Positions 12,880 through 24,745 of a stretch of 64,000 nt of DNA are shown in pieces. The first letter of the stretch is position 1. Every line of letters begins with the position of its first letter. The notes beneath the pieces were generated by a model. The model was not told the origin of the DNA. It searched no databases and was given only the letters and a program-made list of their open reading frames with translations. Location: the NCBI GenBank assembly GCA_904066235.2, contig CAJFCV020000006.1, forward strand, positions 12,710,001 to 12,774,000, given 5' to 3'. Both the position numbers and the translations under genes were made by a program. The DNA is from Bursaphelenchus xylophilus (taxonomy: Eukaryota > Nematoda > Chromadorea > Rhabditida > Aphelenchoididae).

Positions 12880-13429
12880 GTAACCGTGCTATTCAGCAAC
12901 CCCTGCCGGCGATAGCGTGCGCGGGATTCGGTGGGCAGACAGAGAGAAAATCCGTTTTGGCCATTCTTTTTGATTGTCGTGTGGAAAAAATTGATTTTTA
13001 GTGGAAAGTTTGCTTTCAACGAGATAAATCAGGATGCAGATCATCATGCCAAAACTTATACAAAAAGTGTCGAGCAAACTTTAAGAAAAAAAATCTTTGT
13101 GTGTTTCTGCACAGCGTGCGTTAGGCACCCATATTTATCAGTCTCTCGAGAAGAAAATGTGCATCTGGCGCGCGTTGGACCGCCCTTTATCGCTTTGCGA
13201 CAGCGAGCCGTGGCTGCGAATTTGGCGTGGCGAGGGGAGACATTTTGCTGCGAATAATCCACATTACTTTCCCGACAAACTGATAAAAAGATCTAAAGCT
13301 AAGCCGAGTTTCATTAAAATCTGTGCGCCTCACTTCAAGCACTCCCATCTTAAAACTATTAACTCAAGCATTCCCTTTACTTCTCCACTCAAACCCACGC
13401 GTACAACTCGAATTCCGGCTTGGTAATTA

Positions 13430-15880
13430 AGACGCGCTTCTAATCCCGTTCATTTCGTCGGCCCATCAATGTAATACAAGACGTTAAGTCCGTTGCTTAG
13501 CACATTAACCCACTGGATTCAATTTGGTGCTGGAGGTGGAGGCATATTTCGCCTCGGGGCATGGGTTGTTTTCCGTAGATTTTCGAAAATTCTGTTTTTT
13601 TCTTTTTTTTTTGAATTTTAATTGATGCACGAACTAATGATTGCATAAATTATAAAAACTATAAATTTTGGTTGTTTTGACATGCCATATGTCGGGGGCA
13701 TCTTCTTGGAAGTTACATGCTGATGAAACGAGTGCGGGTTTTTACTGAACCTCGGTTTTTTTAGTGGGGGCTACTTCTGGGAAGGCGCTTAATATTGTCT
13801 TGGTGAAACTCATATAAAAATGGTTTTCAACTTTCATAAATGTAATACGTTCTGGTTTTTCCGCATTGGCATGTAAACTTTTTGCACTGAAAATCATTTT
13901 CCACAACGCGGCATGTCACATGCGATGGGACAACAGTGTAAAAAGGCACAATGACTAAAACAAATTACGTTATATAGGCAAGGTGCCAAAACGTTCGCTT
14001 TGCTTCATCGTTTGAGGGGGTTTGTAATTAGCACGCATTCAAAAAACAAGTGGCTGCTTGCGTAAATTTAGATATTTTTGGGCAGGTTTATTGTTAGGTA
14101 AAAGGGATTAGTCTTGTAAACCCGAATTCTCTGGCATCCCGAGCAACTTTTTACTGGCCCTTTATCAATCATGGCCTACGTACTTATACTTCATACGTTA
14201 ACATGTACAAGGAATATAATATTTTCGCGTGACCATTTCAATTACTTAAGATGAACCCCGCGAACGCCCTCTCCTTTCAGTTCTTCGACTGATCCACAAA
14301 TGTCACTTGCATCCGGTGGCTAGGAAGTTTCTTTTTTCAATTTGTTCTGTTGCGATATTTGTTTGGGATTTTGAACTAGTCTTTTGCACTTACACCAGCT
14401 AAAAATGGCGACTGTATAAAAATTACTCTTGACAAATGCTGGTGAAAGGCGGACCTTTTAGACTAAATTTGAGACAAACTTAACGTCTCTGTGTAGCTTC
14501 TGTTAAGTTACGATGATTTGTGTACGGTCCCGTTTGGCCAAGCTTACAAGGGAGTTTCAGAAGTGTGTTGCTCGAATTTCCCTTAGACCTTTCGTGTAAT
14601 ACGCGGCATACCAATCACCAAAAATTTTAGCTCTGCTTTGCAATAGCATCCGAGAAATTTAACGACCTTTGACTACGGAGAAAAGCGGAGAGCGGCAAAG
14701 GAAACCCCTTCTTCTTGTCCATAACTTGGTCTATTTCACAAGAAAATCAGATTTTTTTTTGTGTGGCTACTTTGGTTTCTACAGTATCCAAATAGGCTTG
14801 CAAGTTCTCACGCCAAAACTCTGAAAATTTTTTAAACTCTCGTCAAATTTTAGCCAGCCAATCTTAGTATGTCGCATAACAGGCTCTCCAAATTTATGCT
14901 GAGTAATCACTACTACTACTACTACTTTTGGCTACGCTGTTCATTCCCTCCAATAATGCCGTTCTTTTCACTCCTCACGTTTGTTTTTCCTCTTCAGCCG
15001 AATTCTCTAAACATCGAGCTAATTGTAGTTGGTTGAAAACACCGCTGCTCTTTTGAATCCTTTAAAGGGCCAGTACGAATACTGTTGAATCGCGCTTTCT
15101 ACGAGTTATGAAACAAAAACAAAAAAGAGTTTCTTTACATTCTGTCGCGTAATCAAGGTCGGGAAAATTGCAACCCGTAAAATACCTGTCGTGAAAACAA
15201 TGAGCACAATTTCACAACGCCATTCCCGTCGCTGAAGCGAAAAATGACTTGATTTTGCCGCGTCGCGACTTATTTTCCCGGCGGCAATGCGATTTTCGAA
15301 GCGACATTGTGCTTGTTACTTTTCCGATAGGCTCAACATAATCTTTTTTCCCATTATTATTGGTGCAGTAGACAAAGAAAGTTTTTGGACGTTTCGCTTT
15401 CCATAGATAGGTTTGTTGTCCGTCAAGATTTTAAAATCCATTTTAGCAGCATTCCTTGTTATTTGTACAAATTAAGCTTTGTACTTTTGCAAAGCTTTCT
15501 GCAGTATTGTTATTATAATTCGCCCACCACATCTTTGAGCGGCCAATGTTTTTCTTGCGTCAGCGTTGCGTATCCAAATTATCATTAGGGCTTGGGCTTG
15601 TTTTCAGTCGAATATTGGGCGAGTTTCCATTTCCGCCGAAAGTTAATGTTTGTTTTTCAAAATATTATTCCGTCGGAAGGCTCCAGCAGGCAGTATTTTC
15701 AAAAATGCGTTGATCAAGTTGTGGGTTCATGTTCTATTTTTTGTAATTATTTTGCAAATTAAAGTAGTGTAGCTTGGTCATGTCAGGGACGACAGATCCC
15801 CTTGGTAATGACTACTTTTGGCAATGATTTATGACAGCTTTCGAGAACAGTTTTAGAAATAAAACGAAAAAATGACTTCA
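13430..15880. other. Gene-less A/T-rich stretch
   Basis: No supported gene. It has a short TAC microsatellite near 14910 and an inverted family A fragment (GGAGAGCGGCAAAGG) near 14685. The segment at 13262-13290 resembles the first 30 bases of the window (TTTCCCGACARACTGATA), suggesting another shared repeat. Confidence 0.4.
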
Positions 15881-16060
15881 TTTTAAGCATGACGAATTCG
15901 GAAACCCTATTTTTACCGTGGTTCCACGAAAAAAATCATTTTTTCCCGCTTAAAGTTATCACAGATATGCCCACTCAAACGTTTTTTTTTTCTCTGTTCG
16001 CTCTCCACATTTTGTGTACTTTCTATGCGAAAAAAATCGCTGATAGGTTTGTTTGCACTT
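15880..16060 (+). repeat. Dispersed repeat family A, diverged copy
   Basis: The blocks TTTTTCCCGCTTAAAGTTATC and CTGTTCGCTCTCCACATTTTGTG match the family order. It lies just upstream of the GPCR start at 16394. Confidence 0.45.
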
Positions 16061-16393
16061 GCAAAATTAAGCTAAGATTTCCGCAGTTTTTTTGCGCTAT
16101 AAATCGTATATGTGCACTGGAATCGTTATTCGCTCAATGTAAATGTCCCTCGAGGAGAATCTTTTATTGCTTTGTAACTAGTACCCGGAGCTCATCAAAT
16201 ATTTATTTTCCCCAAATTGGCGACATTTTCCCCCTTCTGGTGATAGATTGGGAAGTCGGAGAAAGTCATGTAGCATATAAACAAACTCACGAAGCAGAAC
16301 ATTATCTCATTATTTCTGATTCTTTGATTACCGTCATTTCTTGCGTAGCGAGATTGCTGCCTTACGTTGCAACTTGCCAGCAGTTTCAGAGGG

Positions 16394-18268
16394 ATGTCGC
16401 AGAATTCCACGGATTTGGCGTTGGCCGGAAGCTGTTCCAATCTTACCATCCAGTTGGGCCAATGCAATGGTCTGCCGATCTGCGGGTTTTGTTATAATTT
16501 TGGGCAGTACCAAAAACCCGCACCCGAATATGAGCTCTACAATATGGTGAGTAAACGTCAAAGCTTACGACTTTTCAAGACAGTGCAGTAAATTTTTTTG
16601 TCGCAAACAAAAATAAGTTCGCACGGTGCGGAAAAAAGCAAAACGCAGTCCACGCTGCACGTCAAAAAAAATTGAAGAAACCATCTCAAGTAATGAAGCT
16701 CCTTGACATTCTGTTTCAATCAGTTCTTTTTTCAATTTCTTTTGAAAAATGATTGGTCGATTTCTAGTGGAAACTTGGTCAAATTGCCGAAATTTTTATA
16801 TGAATCAAAAGCTCTAGTCTTAATCTAGGCCGTACCATTTATCTTCTCTATTCATTGAGCTTCAAAATTTACTAGTAGAAACAAAAATGGGTCCAAAAAA
16901 AGCTTATCTTGTGGTCAATTTATTCAGCAGGTTCCTTCAGAGCCCTAACTATTATAAAGTTTTTTGGAAAATGCAATTTTTTAACAAATATTTTGCCTTT
17001 CGTCTTATACTGAACTAACATTTTCAGATCCTCATCTGCCTAATCCTTCCGATGCTGGGTTTCTTCGGGCTGATAGGCAACTCCCTCTCGGCCTTTGTGT
17101 ATTCGAGAAAGTCGATGAGAAGTTCGTTAAATTGCTACCTCTTCTCATTGGCGTTTTCGGACATAACGATAATTTCCACTTCGTTCTTCCTGTTCTTCTT
17201 GGAGAGCATGCGGAAAAGGTCGGCGTTTGTCTCCAAATACTTTGCCCTGACAGCACCACTGATGTTTCCTCTCGGCCTGACCGCACAGAGTTTGAGTGTG
17301 TTCTTAACGGTCAGTGCAGCATTTGACTGTTTCATATTGGTGATTGCGAGTGATCGGATTAAGGAGAAGATTTGTACGCCCGCAACTGCTAAATGGGTAA
17401 GGGTTTTCGAGCCGGAGAAGATTTGATTGCTGATTCAAATGCGCGTATGACGACTAAGCTTTATAAAATTATTTCAGGTGGTGATGACTAACATTTTATT
17501 GGCCGTTCTTTTCAATATTTCCCATGTTTTTGAGATCTCGGTGATCCACTGCTGGAATACCCATTACACTCAGCCGAGTTACGATGTATGTCCAACTGAA
17601 TTGCGGCAAAACGAGGTCAGTTTTTTTATTATCAACAATTTACTGGGGTCTCAGTAGACAATGCCTTTATTTTCCAGATCTACTTTACATTTTATTACGC
17701 TTACTTGTATACCATAGTGATGGCTGTTGGTCCGGTACTACTTTTAATCATTTTGAATACTGCCATAGTCATCATAATGAGGCATACCCGTGAAAGCGGT
17801 CAAACCAGTGATTCTGGATCGGACATTGCGACGTTTGTGTTGATCGTCTGTTTATTCATTGCGTGTAATATCATGGTAAGGCCTAATAACCAAGACGCTT
17901 TATTCTCTGCTCTTTAGCCATTGACTGTCAACTTTTTGGAGCTGATGTTATCGATTGAGAACTCGTATCTCATTGACGCCTCCAACCTGATGGTGGTCCT
18001 CAACTCCTCTTGCAACTTTATCATTTACTACGTGTTTGGTGACCAGTTCCGCCGAACGTTGAAGGCCGAACTCCCGGTGGCCCTTTTGATTCAACGAACC
18101 TTGCCGTTGAAGTACAGTTCAGTGGACGAAGAATTCCTTCCGGAATCCATACTGTGCCAAACGGGAGTCCCAAGTCCGTTGATCACAGCGCTCTCCAAGA
18201 AACCCTCGCAAAGTCTGCTCGAAATCAATGGGAATACCAAACAGAATGGGAAACGATGTCATGTGTAA
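16394..18268 (+). CDS. Class A GPCR, FMRFamide/neuropeptide-receptor-like (402 aa)
   Basis: A seven-transmembrane receptor, probably for a peptide ligand at the surface of neurons or other cells. Exons 16394-16546, 17028-17396, 17478-17615, 17678-17875 and 17918-18268 all join in phase 0 with GT-AG borders. The extracellular N-terminus has two N-glycosylation sites (NST, NLT). TM1 carries GLIGNSL, TM2 has LAFSD, TM3 is followed by an ICTPATAKW loop, and TM7 reads NSSCNFIIYYVFG and runs into the basic FRR of helix 8. The loop CPTELRQNE before TM5, the CTP loop and the TM7 string are the pattern I know from nematode FMRFamide receptor-related proteins. The position of the DRY motif is degenerate (FDCF). 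The start was chosen as the first ATG in frame. An AATAAA lies at 18376. The neighbour at 18488-20582 is convergent. Confidence 0.85.
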
Positions 18269-18375
18269 TATGCTTAAATGAGCTCCTCACCTTTTTAAGC
18301 GAATATATGCCAAATTTGTTTACACAAATCATACAGGTCATTTTCGGTGCATTATTTTTTAACAGTTTCATTGTA

Positions 18376-18381
18376 AATAAA
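18376..18381 (+). terminator. Polyadenylation signal of the GPCR gene
   Basis: AATAAA about 110 bp after the stop codon, before the convergent gene ends. Confidence 0.6.
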
Positions 18382-18487
18382 TATATAATAATTCAAAAAA
18401 ACAATCGCTTCAGTAATATCTTATTCTTTTTCTATGATTTTTTCAAACCGGAACCCGTAATATGTACAAAAGATTAGATTTCGACTC

Positions 18488-20582
18488 CTAGAATATCAAG
18501 TGGGTCTTGGAGCGGACGGCGTCCACTTTGACACCGGAAATAGATCGTTTACTGGCAATCTTTCGCCGCACAATATACCACTCCACGGCCAGAGCAAACA
18601 CCACCAAGACCACACTGACTGTCGCGATTTCCCACGCCCACATCGGGATGACATGCCGCCTGGGTTCGCCTTGAGTTGCATAATATTCGCGGAACGCAAA
18701 CCCGAGCTGGTCGATAGTTTCGGCGATTGCGTCGACAACTGGAACCCCTAAAAGCAAAAACGCTCAGGTTAAGGGCTTGAGGTGCGTCGCCTATACTTCA
18801 ACTTGTCATTCATTTATCAGTTTGTCGGAAAAATAATGAGCACTTTCTTGCCACGAAAAGCCGAGAAACTTAATTATGCCGCATTAAAATCATATTTTTT
18901 CGCAGCATGATACAAAAAAAAACATTATTGACATTTCCTTATACAGGCCGCGAAAAGCGCGACAAAAGTCGCTGGCCCTATAAAAAGAAAATGTTTTACC
19001 TTGCAGAAGTGTATTCGCGGTTTCCAGCTGGATATTCATTATGAATGGGCTAAATCGTGGGTTGTCTGTAACGCAAAAGACCACAATAATTTTATTTCAA
19101 CTATGCTTACCTGTATAAACGTTGACTGACGTTAATTTCCTTGTATCGCCCAGAATTCCGTCAGTCACGATCACAACGAGAGCCTTGGGCTGCGGGCAAT
19201 ATGCGGATGGGAACCAGCGACCAAACAAAGCAGTGGTAAAAACCTAAAGCGAAGTTTGATTAGCATTATAACATTGACAGCAACAAAGTGACTTGGATAT
19301 ACGTGTATGGAAAGCAAGAGCGTCTATAATCAGGGTTGATAATTTGGACTTACTTTGGTAAATGTCTTAGTTGTAAACACGTATTTTTGTACCAGCTCTG
19401 GAGTCATTGGCTGACATGGTGCATGGAAAAGGCACCCAAATTCGGCGCTTTCTTCGGTTACATAATCAGGCGATACCGGTTGAGCTAATTGACGGACTAA
19501 AAGTAAGGCGTTAGAACTAAACCCCAAAGTTGAAAGCCTTTCTAAAAGCAAATTTTTTTCATTGGATTTAATTAAAAATCATACCAAGCAAAATTCCAAG
19601 ATTATGTTTCCCATTTGTTTGTAAGACACTTTTATGAGTTTCGAAGGCCTTGACGATCGGATAAACGTTCATCTGGTTGAACTGGTAATGCAAGTCGCAG
19701 ATGAATTTGAGGTGCTGCCGAATGTTGCAGACATTCAGGTACTAAAATACGTTTTTTGGTCATTCACAAGCCACGTATCAATTGCGACAAATTGTAACTC
19801 GCGCTCTGAAGAGGCAGCCGAGATATTGAACGGCCTTTGCCACCGTAAGTTACTCAAATTGAAAGAGCAATAACGGTGAAAAGAAGTCTTGCCAATATCT
19901 CCGGTAACTTTGCGTGAAAATTTTTTTTGTAGAGATGTTGCCCGGTCCAAAACTAAAGTAGCTGTCTTCAATGCGCATAAGTCTGGAACTTTCCCCAACA
20001 TTTCGAAAAAATTGCGGTTTGTTCTTGCAAAACGTGAGCTAATTTTTACAAAAGAATTGGTATATTTTTATCCCGGGTTTCATTACAATTTAATCCCACA
20101 ACTATGTGATCCTTTCATAACGCTGTTTTGACAAATGAACTCCTGCAGTTTACTATTGACATCGTTAAAGTCGTAATTTCAAAACCAAACCGCCTTAACA
20201 ACCGAGTTTATGTCCCGAAACGACGGCTTTGGGTTCCCGTAACTAACATATTATGCATAGGTTCTTGGGCCGTTTCCCTGCTGTGAAGGACTTCAAAACG
20301 TTTTTAGGACAGGAAGTCAAAGAAGCTTTAAAGAATTGATATCCTAAAATTTTGATAATTTGCAAGAGTCTAAACAAATTATTCGCAAGCAGCACATGTG
20401 AGAAGTCGTTGGATACCTATGCTCTTGTCATTACTCACCTCCTTCAGCTGGTCAGGCTGATTGCTATTCGGTGACGGGAATTGGCAAGGCCCGAAGAATG
20501 GCACGGTTGTTGGCTGATTTGTCACCATCGCTTCGAGAACATTGTAGAGAAGCAGAATTATAAAGCGAAATTCGAAAGACAT
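18488..20582 (-). CDS. Type I membrane protein, MOLO1/TPM-family-like (300 aa)
   Basis: Exons on the minus strand: 20582-20439, 19741-19585, 19496-19354, 19243-19111, 19065-19000 and 18747-18488. All phases agree, giving 300 residues. Residues 1-18 form a signal peptide (MSFEFRFIILLLYNVLEA). The lumenal part is Cys-containing with YLNVCNIRQHLKFICDL, a helix, then FTTALFGRW and the strand KALVVIVTDG. One membrane span lies at about 253-276 (IATVSVVLVVFALAV), followed by a basic stop-transfer RRK and a short cytoplasmic tail. This order (Cys-bearing start, W after an A-L-F helix, then a V-rich strand, and a C-terminal span) fits the nematode-expanded MOLO1/TPM family, whose founder modulates levamisole receptors, but the match is from memory and weak. 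The V-x-x-TDG string could also suggest a von Willebrand A fold. An earlier in-frame ATG exists, but only 20582 gives a clean signal peptide. Confidence 0.7.
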
Positions 20583-22391
20583 CCGAGTACTATAAGAGTA
20601 ACATATGTAACGGAAATTCGGGTTAATTGAGTGAATTGTAAAGTTTGCTTGGCTGCGAAGAAGCTCTGAAACGGTGGAATTAAAAAATTTGTGATTTGCA
20701 GAGTGCAGTCCAAGTAGAAAAGCGGGAAAAAAGGTGTCAACACACATGTCGATGACATGTGTTTTCAACAATTTCGTTTGCAATTGCTCTGTGAAAAGCT
20801 TAAAGAGTAGATATCTTGTTTTCTCTATGGTCTTGCAAAAACATCTCTTTGCAAGGAAAAAATGGGGCTTCCGTTCTTTCTGTGCAAGTATGGCTTACTA
20901 GAAGCTACTTGTACTAGTTAAAAGATCCCTTCTTCCGCGCAATTGAAGAGAAACTTTAATTCCGGATGTCCGTAAGATCACTCAAATATTAATAACCGAA
21001 AGTCATCCTCTTCAGAAAAGAAGTCGCAAAAGATCCCCCGAAGAAAAACACAATGGCCTCTTCAGAAGGCGGCCGAAAAAGAGGGTCTAGGTGAGAAGGG
21101 CGTTGGAACATGGGACCAACATGTTTCCGGTTTGCCGCTTCCTCTCGCCGCCAGCGCCTGAGGGCTTTTCGCCGGATCTGGAAGTTATGGAAATATTTTT
21201 ACTGCGCCCTCTGGGACCGATTCCTTTAAACGACTTTTTTCGTTCCCGAAAGCCGGCCTTTGTTTTCTTCTTGACACGCGTAATGTCATCAGCGACAAGG
21301 GCCATAACATTTGACAGGAAAACAAATTACGGTAGTGCTTTCGAGCGAGGGGGTCCTTTGCGTGATAAAAGGGTATCAGCAATAGATCAGCGGTGCTTGC
21401 AAAAAGTTTTTGGTGCTACACAAACACATGTCTGCATTGCGGATCTAATTAGAAGCGTTTTATAATGCACTAGAAAGGACGAATAGTCTTGACATTTCTT
21501 CGCACGGTGCAGGCGGCATCGTAACGTGGCTTTTCGCGACATACTGGCAGCATAATGCGAATGAAAAACGCACTGGGCAGTGGCAACCCTTTTCAAACGA
21601 ATTCATTTAGCGCTGTACTGGGTCGGCGTGCACCACTAATTTTACTCGTCGCCTTGCGGCAAGATTTTCGCGCGACTGCGCGCTCTGCAGACATGTCAAG
21701 GCTTTTGGGCCCGTCTAGTGAACTCCTGAAAGTACTTTCGAAACGGGGAAAAAACAAGGAAATAAAAATAGAGGTGCTCTACAGGAAGTTGGTCCAAGCA
21801 TGACTGGAAAAATTTCATTATGCAAAAATAAAGGAGAATTCGAACAAAATTTTTGCATTACACGCTTAACATACTGACGCACTTCGGTAAAACTCAATCA
21901 AAAATCGGGAAAAGAGGAAAACAAAATTAGCAAGTCGCGAGTTCGTACTGCACCTTGGTATACCGACAATCCAAAGGAGTCTGGCTCAAAGGTCTGCAAA
22001 CCCATTCACGACGTCTGACTGGCTGTTTGTTCAAAGCGGAAAGCCACAATTTTTCAAATGCCCCATAAAGGAAATCAAACAAAGAAGGCTGAATTATGGC
22101 ACAATATGCTTTTGGGCGGAAGCAAACACCTAGTCTAATGTAATATTAGACTTGGAAACACGGCGATAAAATTGCTCCATGGCCTTTAAAAAAAGACAAA
22201 TTCTCAGAGATAATACAATTGTGTAAATGGTTAAATAAAAAAATTGAAACCCACGATTTTTTAATTAACTGTTGCAGTCGTTGCTGCAAATCGAAAAATA
22301 CTAACAAGGCCCTTGCAAAAGCTGTTACCCCGGAAGAATATGCTTCGGCTGACAACAGTTTGTTTTCAGAAAACCGTAAATTTGATTATAA
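20583..22391. other. Intergenic, repeat-bearing
   Basis: It holds a partial family B copy at 21480-21720 and a G/C-richer patch at 21090-21300 with overlapping open frames on both strands but no splice context. No gene is claimed. Confidence 0.4.
21480..21720 (+). repeat. Dispersed repeat family B, partial copy 3
   Basis: TTCTTCGCACGGTGCAGGCG is followed by ATGCGAATGAAAAACGCACTG and GTCGGCGTGCACCACTAATT, in the same order as the copies at 2850 and 10420. Confidence 0.55.
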
Positions 22392-22594
22392 CTAAATAAA
22401 ACTTAGTAAGTAGTGTTCAAAGCCTTGATATTGAAATTCGGTACGGCTTGCTGGTCGATCTTCCGGAATGACGACAGTTCGGGTCATCACACCGATACGA
22501 GAGCTAGGGAAGGTAGTGACCAAAACAGATTGTGGCAGGAGCCTGAAAGAGCCGTTGGATTCTCGGCGGACGACCGGCAAAGGCTTAGCGGAGA
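22392..22594 (-). CDS. Terminal-exon candidate, unknown product
   Basis: On the minus strand the sequence after CTTTAAG at 22596-22595 is open to a TAG at 22392 and reads as about 67 residues. These include LPVVRRESNGSFRLLPQS, LVTTFPSSRIGVMTRTV and PEDRPASRTEFQYQGFEHY. Codon choice (GTC, CTC, ACC, TTC) resembles the confirmed genes. I could not find a phase-compatible upstream exon, so the gene is incomplete here or is a fragment. No family is recognised. Confidence 0.33.
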
Positions 22595-23969
22595 CTTAAA
22601 GAATCAGCATATAATTTTAGCTATTGCTTGCTTTGTTCCTTCCCTCATGCATGCAACGACAAGGCGTTCCGGTCTCCGGACTCCTCAGTTTAACGTGCGT
22701 CGCACTTTGATCATTCCCTCGTAAATCCTTTATGTTTTTCTCGCCTCAAAAGATCAAAAATATGTTTGACGAAACGAATCACGTGAATTTATTATAAAAC
22801 CTATGCGAGTAGATATGTCCGACCGTTTGAAAGGCTTTTTCATTTATATCTATGTCACTTTGACGCGATTTGCGAGCCCAATGCATGCTGCGGAACCCTT
22901 CGATTCAAACGCGGCACACAAAATTTAGCGCTCTCCCAACAAAGAATCGGTGTGGTTTCTGCGTATACCTTATGCGTACACCTTGGCGAGTAGTTTTTGT
23001 TTTACTGCAAACTTTTTCTACTGAAAGGCTTATCATTGTGAATACATTTACTTAAAGTTTTTATATTATCTTTTGGTTTTATTTTCAGCTTCAAGACGAA
23101 AAATTTTCAAAAGAACAACAACTGAAAAACGTCTTCGTTTTGAAGATTTTTTTCAGATTTCACCCCGATTAATGCTCTTTTTGAAAACGTGTTATTGAGC
23201 TAAGGGAGAAAGGATGATGATTCCCTTTCATAATAGTAATAACTGAATTTGTTTTATTCATATTTTAATAGTTTGAACTTTTTTGAATATTTTTGATAAC
23301 ATTCAAAATTTCGCGTAATTTCTCTCTTGGGAAATGGTCAAAGTAGCTTAACGCACCGGAAGTTTAGGAATTTCAAAAGCAATATTTTCTGTTCGCGGGA
23401 ATAATCTGAGCCCCCCTTCTGCATAAACAAATCAGTTTGGGGGTGTTATTTTTGAGCTTCAGTTTTTTGGTTTCAATTTGGGGAAAGCGCTATTTTTGCC
23501 ATTTGGATATGAAAAAAATGTTTTGGGTCAAAAATTTTTTTAAATCTGTTTCCCTCACATCGTGCAGCCAATATAATATTGTGTAGTCTTTGCCGTTGAG
23601 GTAGCCCGCAAAAAATGGAGAGCGGTCAGAGAAAAACTTGTCATATCTTCTGCAATTTGCCGCCTAAAGATTTGATCTTTTGTGCAATGTTTTGTCCAAA
23701 TTTGTCCCCAGTTTTATCGCTGAGCACGTTCAGCATCTCCCCCACGGAATTGGAATAAAGCTTTTTGAAGTATTCTAAAAAACGCTTTATTATTCGAATT
23801 GTCCCCAATTTTCTCACTCTATTTCTGTGATTTACAACAGCATTCCAAAATTTATCCCCTATCTCATTCTTCATTCTTTCTAACCGCTGCCGGTGGTTCC
23901 TTTCGTTTGTCCGATTTCTCCCCCTTCGAACTGGCGGATAAACGTGAATTCAGCGAGAAGAACGGAAGG

Positions 23970-24038
23970 ATGGGGGCCTCTGTACGCGAAAGGGATGAGA
24001 AGCTGGCCGATTGTGTGATCAGTGGGCAAAGCATTGTG
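23970..24038 (+). CDS. Possible first exon of the SH2 protein
   Basis: ATG at 23970 opens 23 codons (MGASVRERDEKLADC then VISGQSIV) to a GTAAGG donor at 24039, in phase 0, which is the phase the SH2 exon at 25988 needs. The MG start could allow N-terminal acylation, but the consensus is poor. The implied intron is 1.95 kb and would contain the mariner palindrome and a family C repeat. A more distant first exon is equally possible. Confidence 0.35.
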
Positions 24039-24179
24039 GTAAGGAAGTTTGGAGATAAAGAACGTTCGGGAATCCGTACAGAAGACGTTCTCAAAACGCC
24101 ATGATTTCATGAAATTGGCGCAAATTTTGATTATATATATTTTCGTAAAGTGCTATTTCGCATAGCACACGCGAGATCC

Positions 24180-24570
24180 ATGGTATGTCAAACTTTGCTT
24201 CACATACATATTTTTTATAAAAATCAATCGTCGTTGATGTGTTTGAAGCCATCACTGACAGCGCCTTAAAAACTTTGCGATTTTGACGATTTATCTAAGG
24301 GTTTGGCTTGTCCCTATTTGAAACATGATGGAAACTTACATAGTCTGGAACAAGACGGATTTTTTGAGCCTACGAAAAAATCGAAATGAGTCAGTTTCTA
24401 GATAAAAAATCTTTTCATTTTTCGCAATATGTCCCCGACCTTGTTCAAAACACCCGTCGTTGAGACTGATCATTTTACCTTTTTGATAAAAGCCAATTTT
24501 CGTGTTGAGAGACAATTCGTAGAGCGCAAAATCTTGACGCGACACGTCGCGCTTTGCAGAAAAGCCCAAA
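24180..24570 (+). repeat. Dispersed repeat family C, copy 1
   Basis: About 390 bp align with 37200-37610. Shared blocks are CATAGTCTGGAACAAGRCGG, ATTTTTTGAGCCTA, TCGTTGAGACKGAT, TTTCGTGTTGA and GAGCGCAAAATCTTGACG. No coding potential was seen. Confidence 0.7.
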
Positions 24571-24745
24571 TTTTGATATTAACGGCGGATTTACATTCGA
24601 CATTTTTTGCCTGCTTATTAAAACATTTTCTTCTGACCGCTCTCCTCACTTCACGTTCTTTAATATCGTTGCATGGGTCGGTTTTTTCTGACCAAAATTT
24701 TGAGAAATCGACATGCGGCCTAGGTACGAACGCCGGACATTTATA

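Noticed and set aside
15889..16497. 202-codon plus-strand frame
   Set aside because: It overlaps GPCR exon 1 in another frame and begins in a family A repeat. The GPCR frame has glycosylation sites and a donor that joins in phase.
21091..21465. 124-codon plus-strand frame and its basic antisense frame in a G/C-richer patch
   Set aside because: Both strands are open but neither has splice context or a recognisable domain.
23641..23874. 77-codon Lys-rich minus-strand frame
   Set aside because: The 3' part overlaps the inverse of the family A motif (AGATATGACAAG...GACCGCTCTCC), so it is probably repeat-derived.
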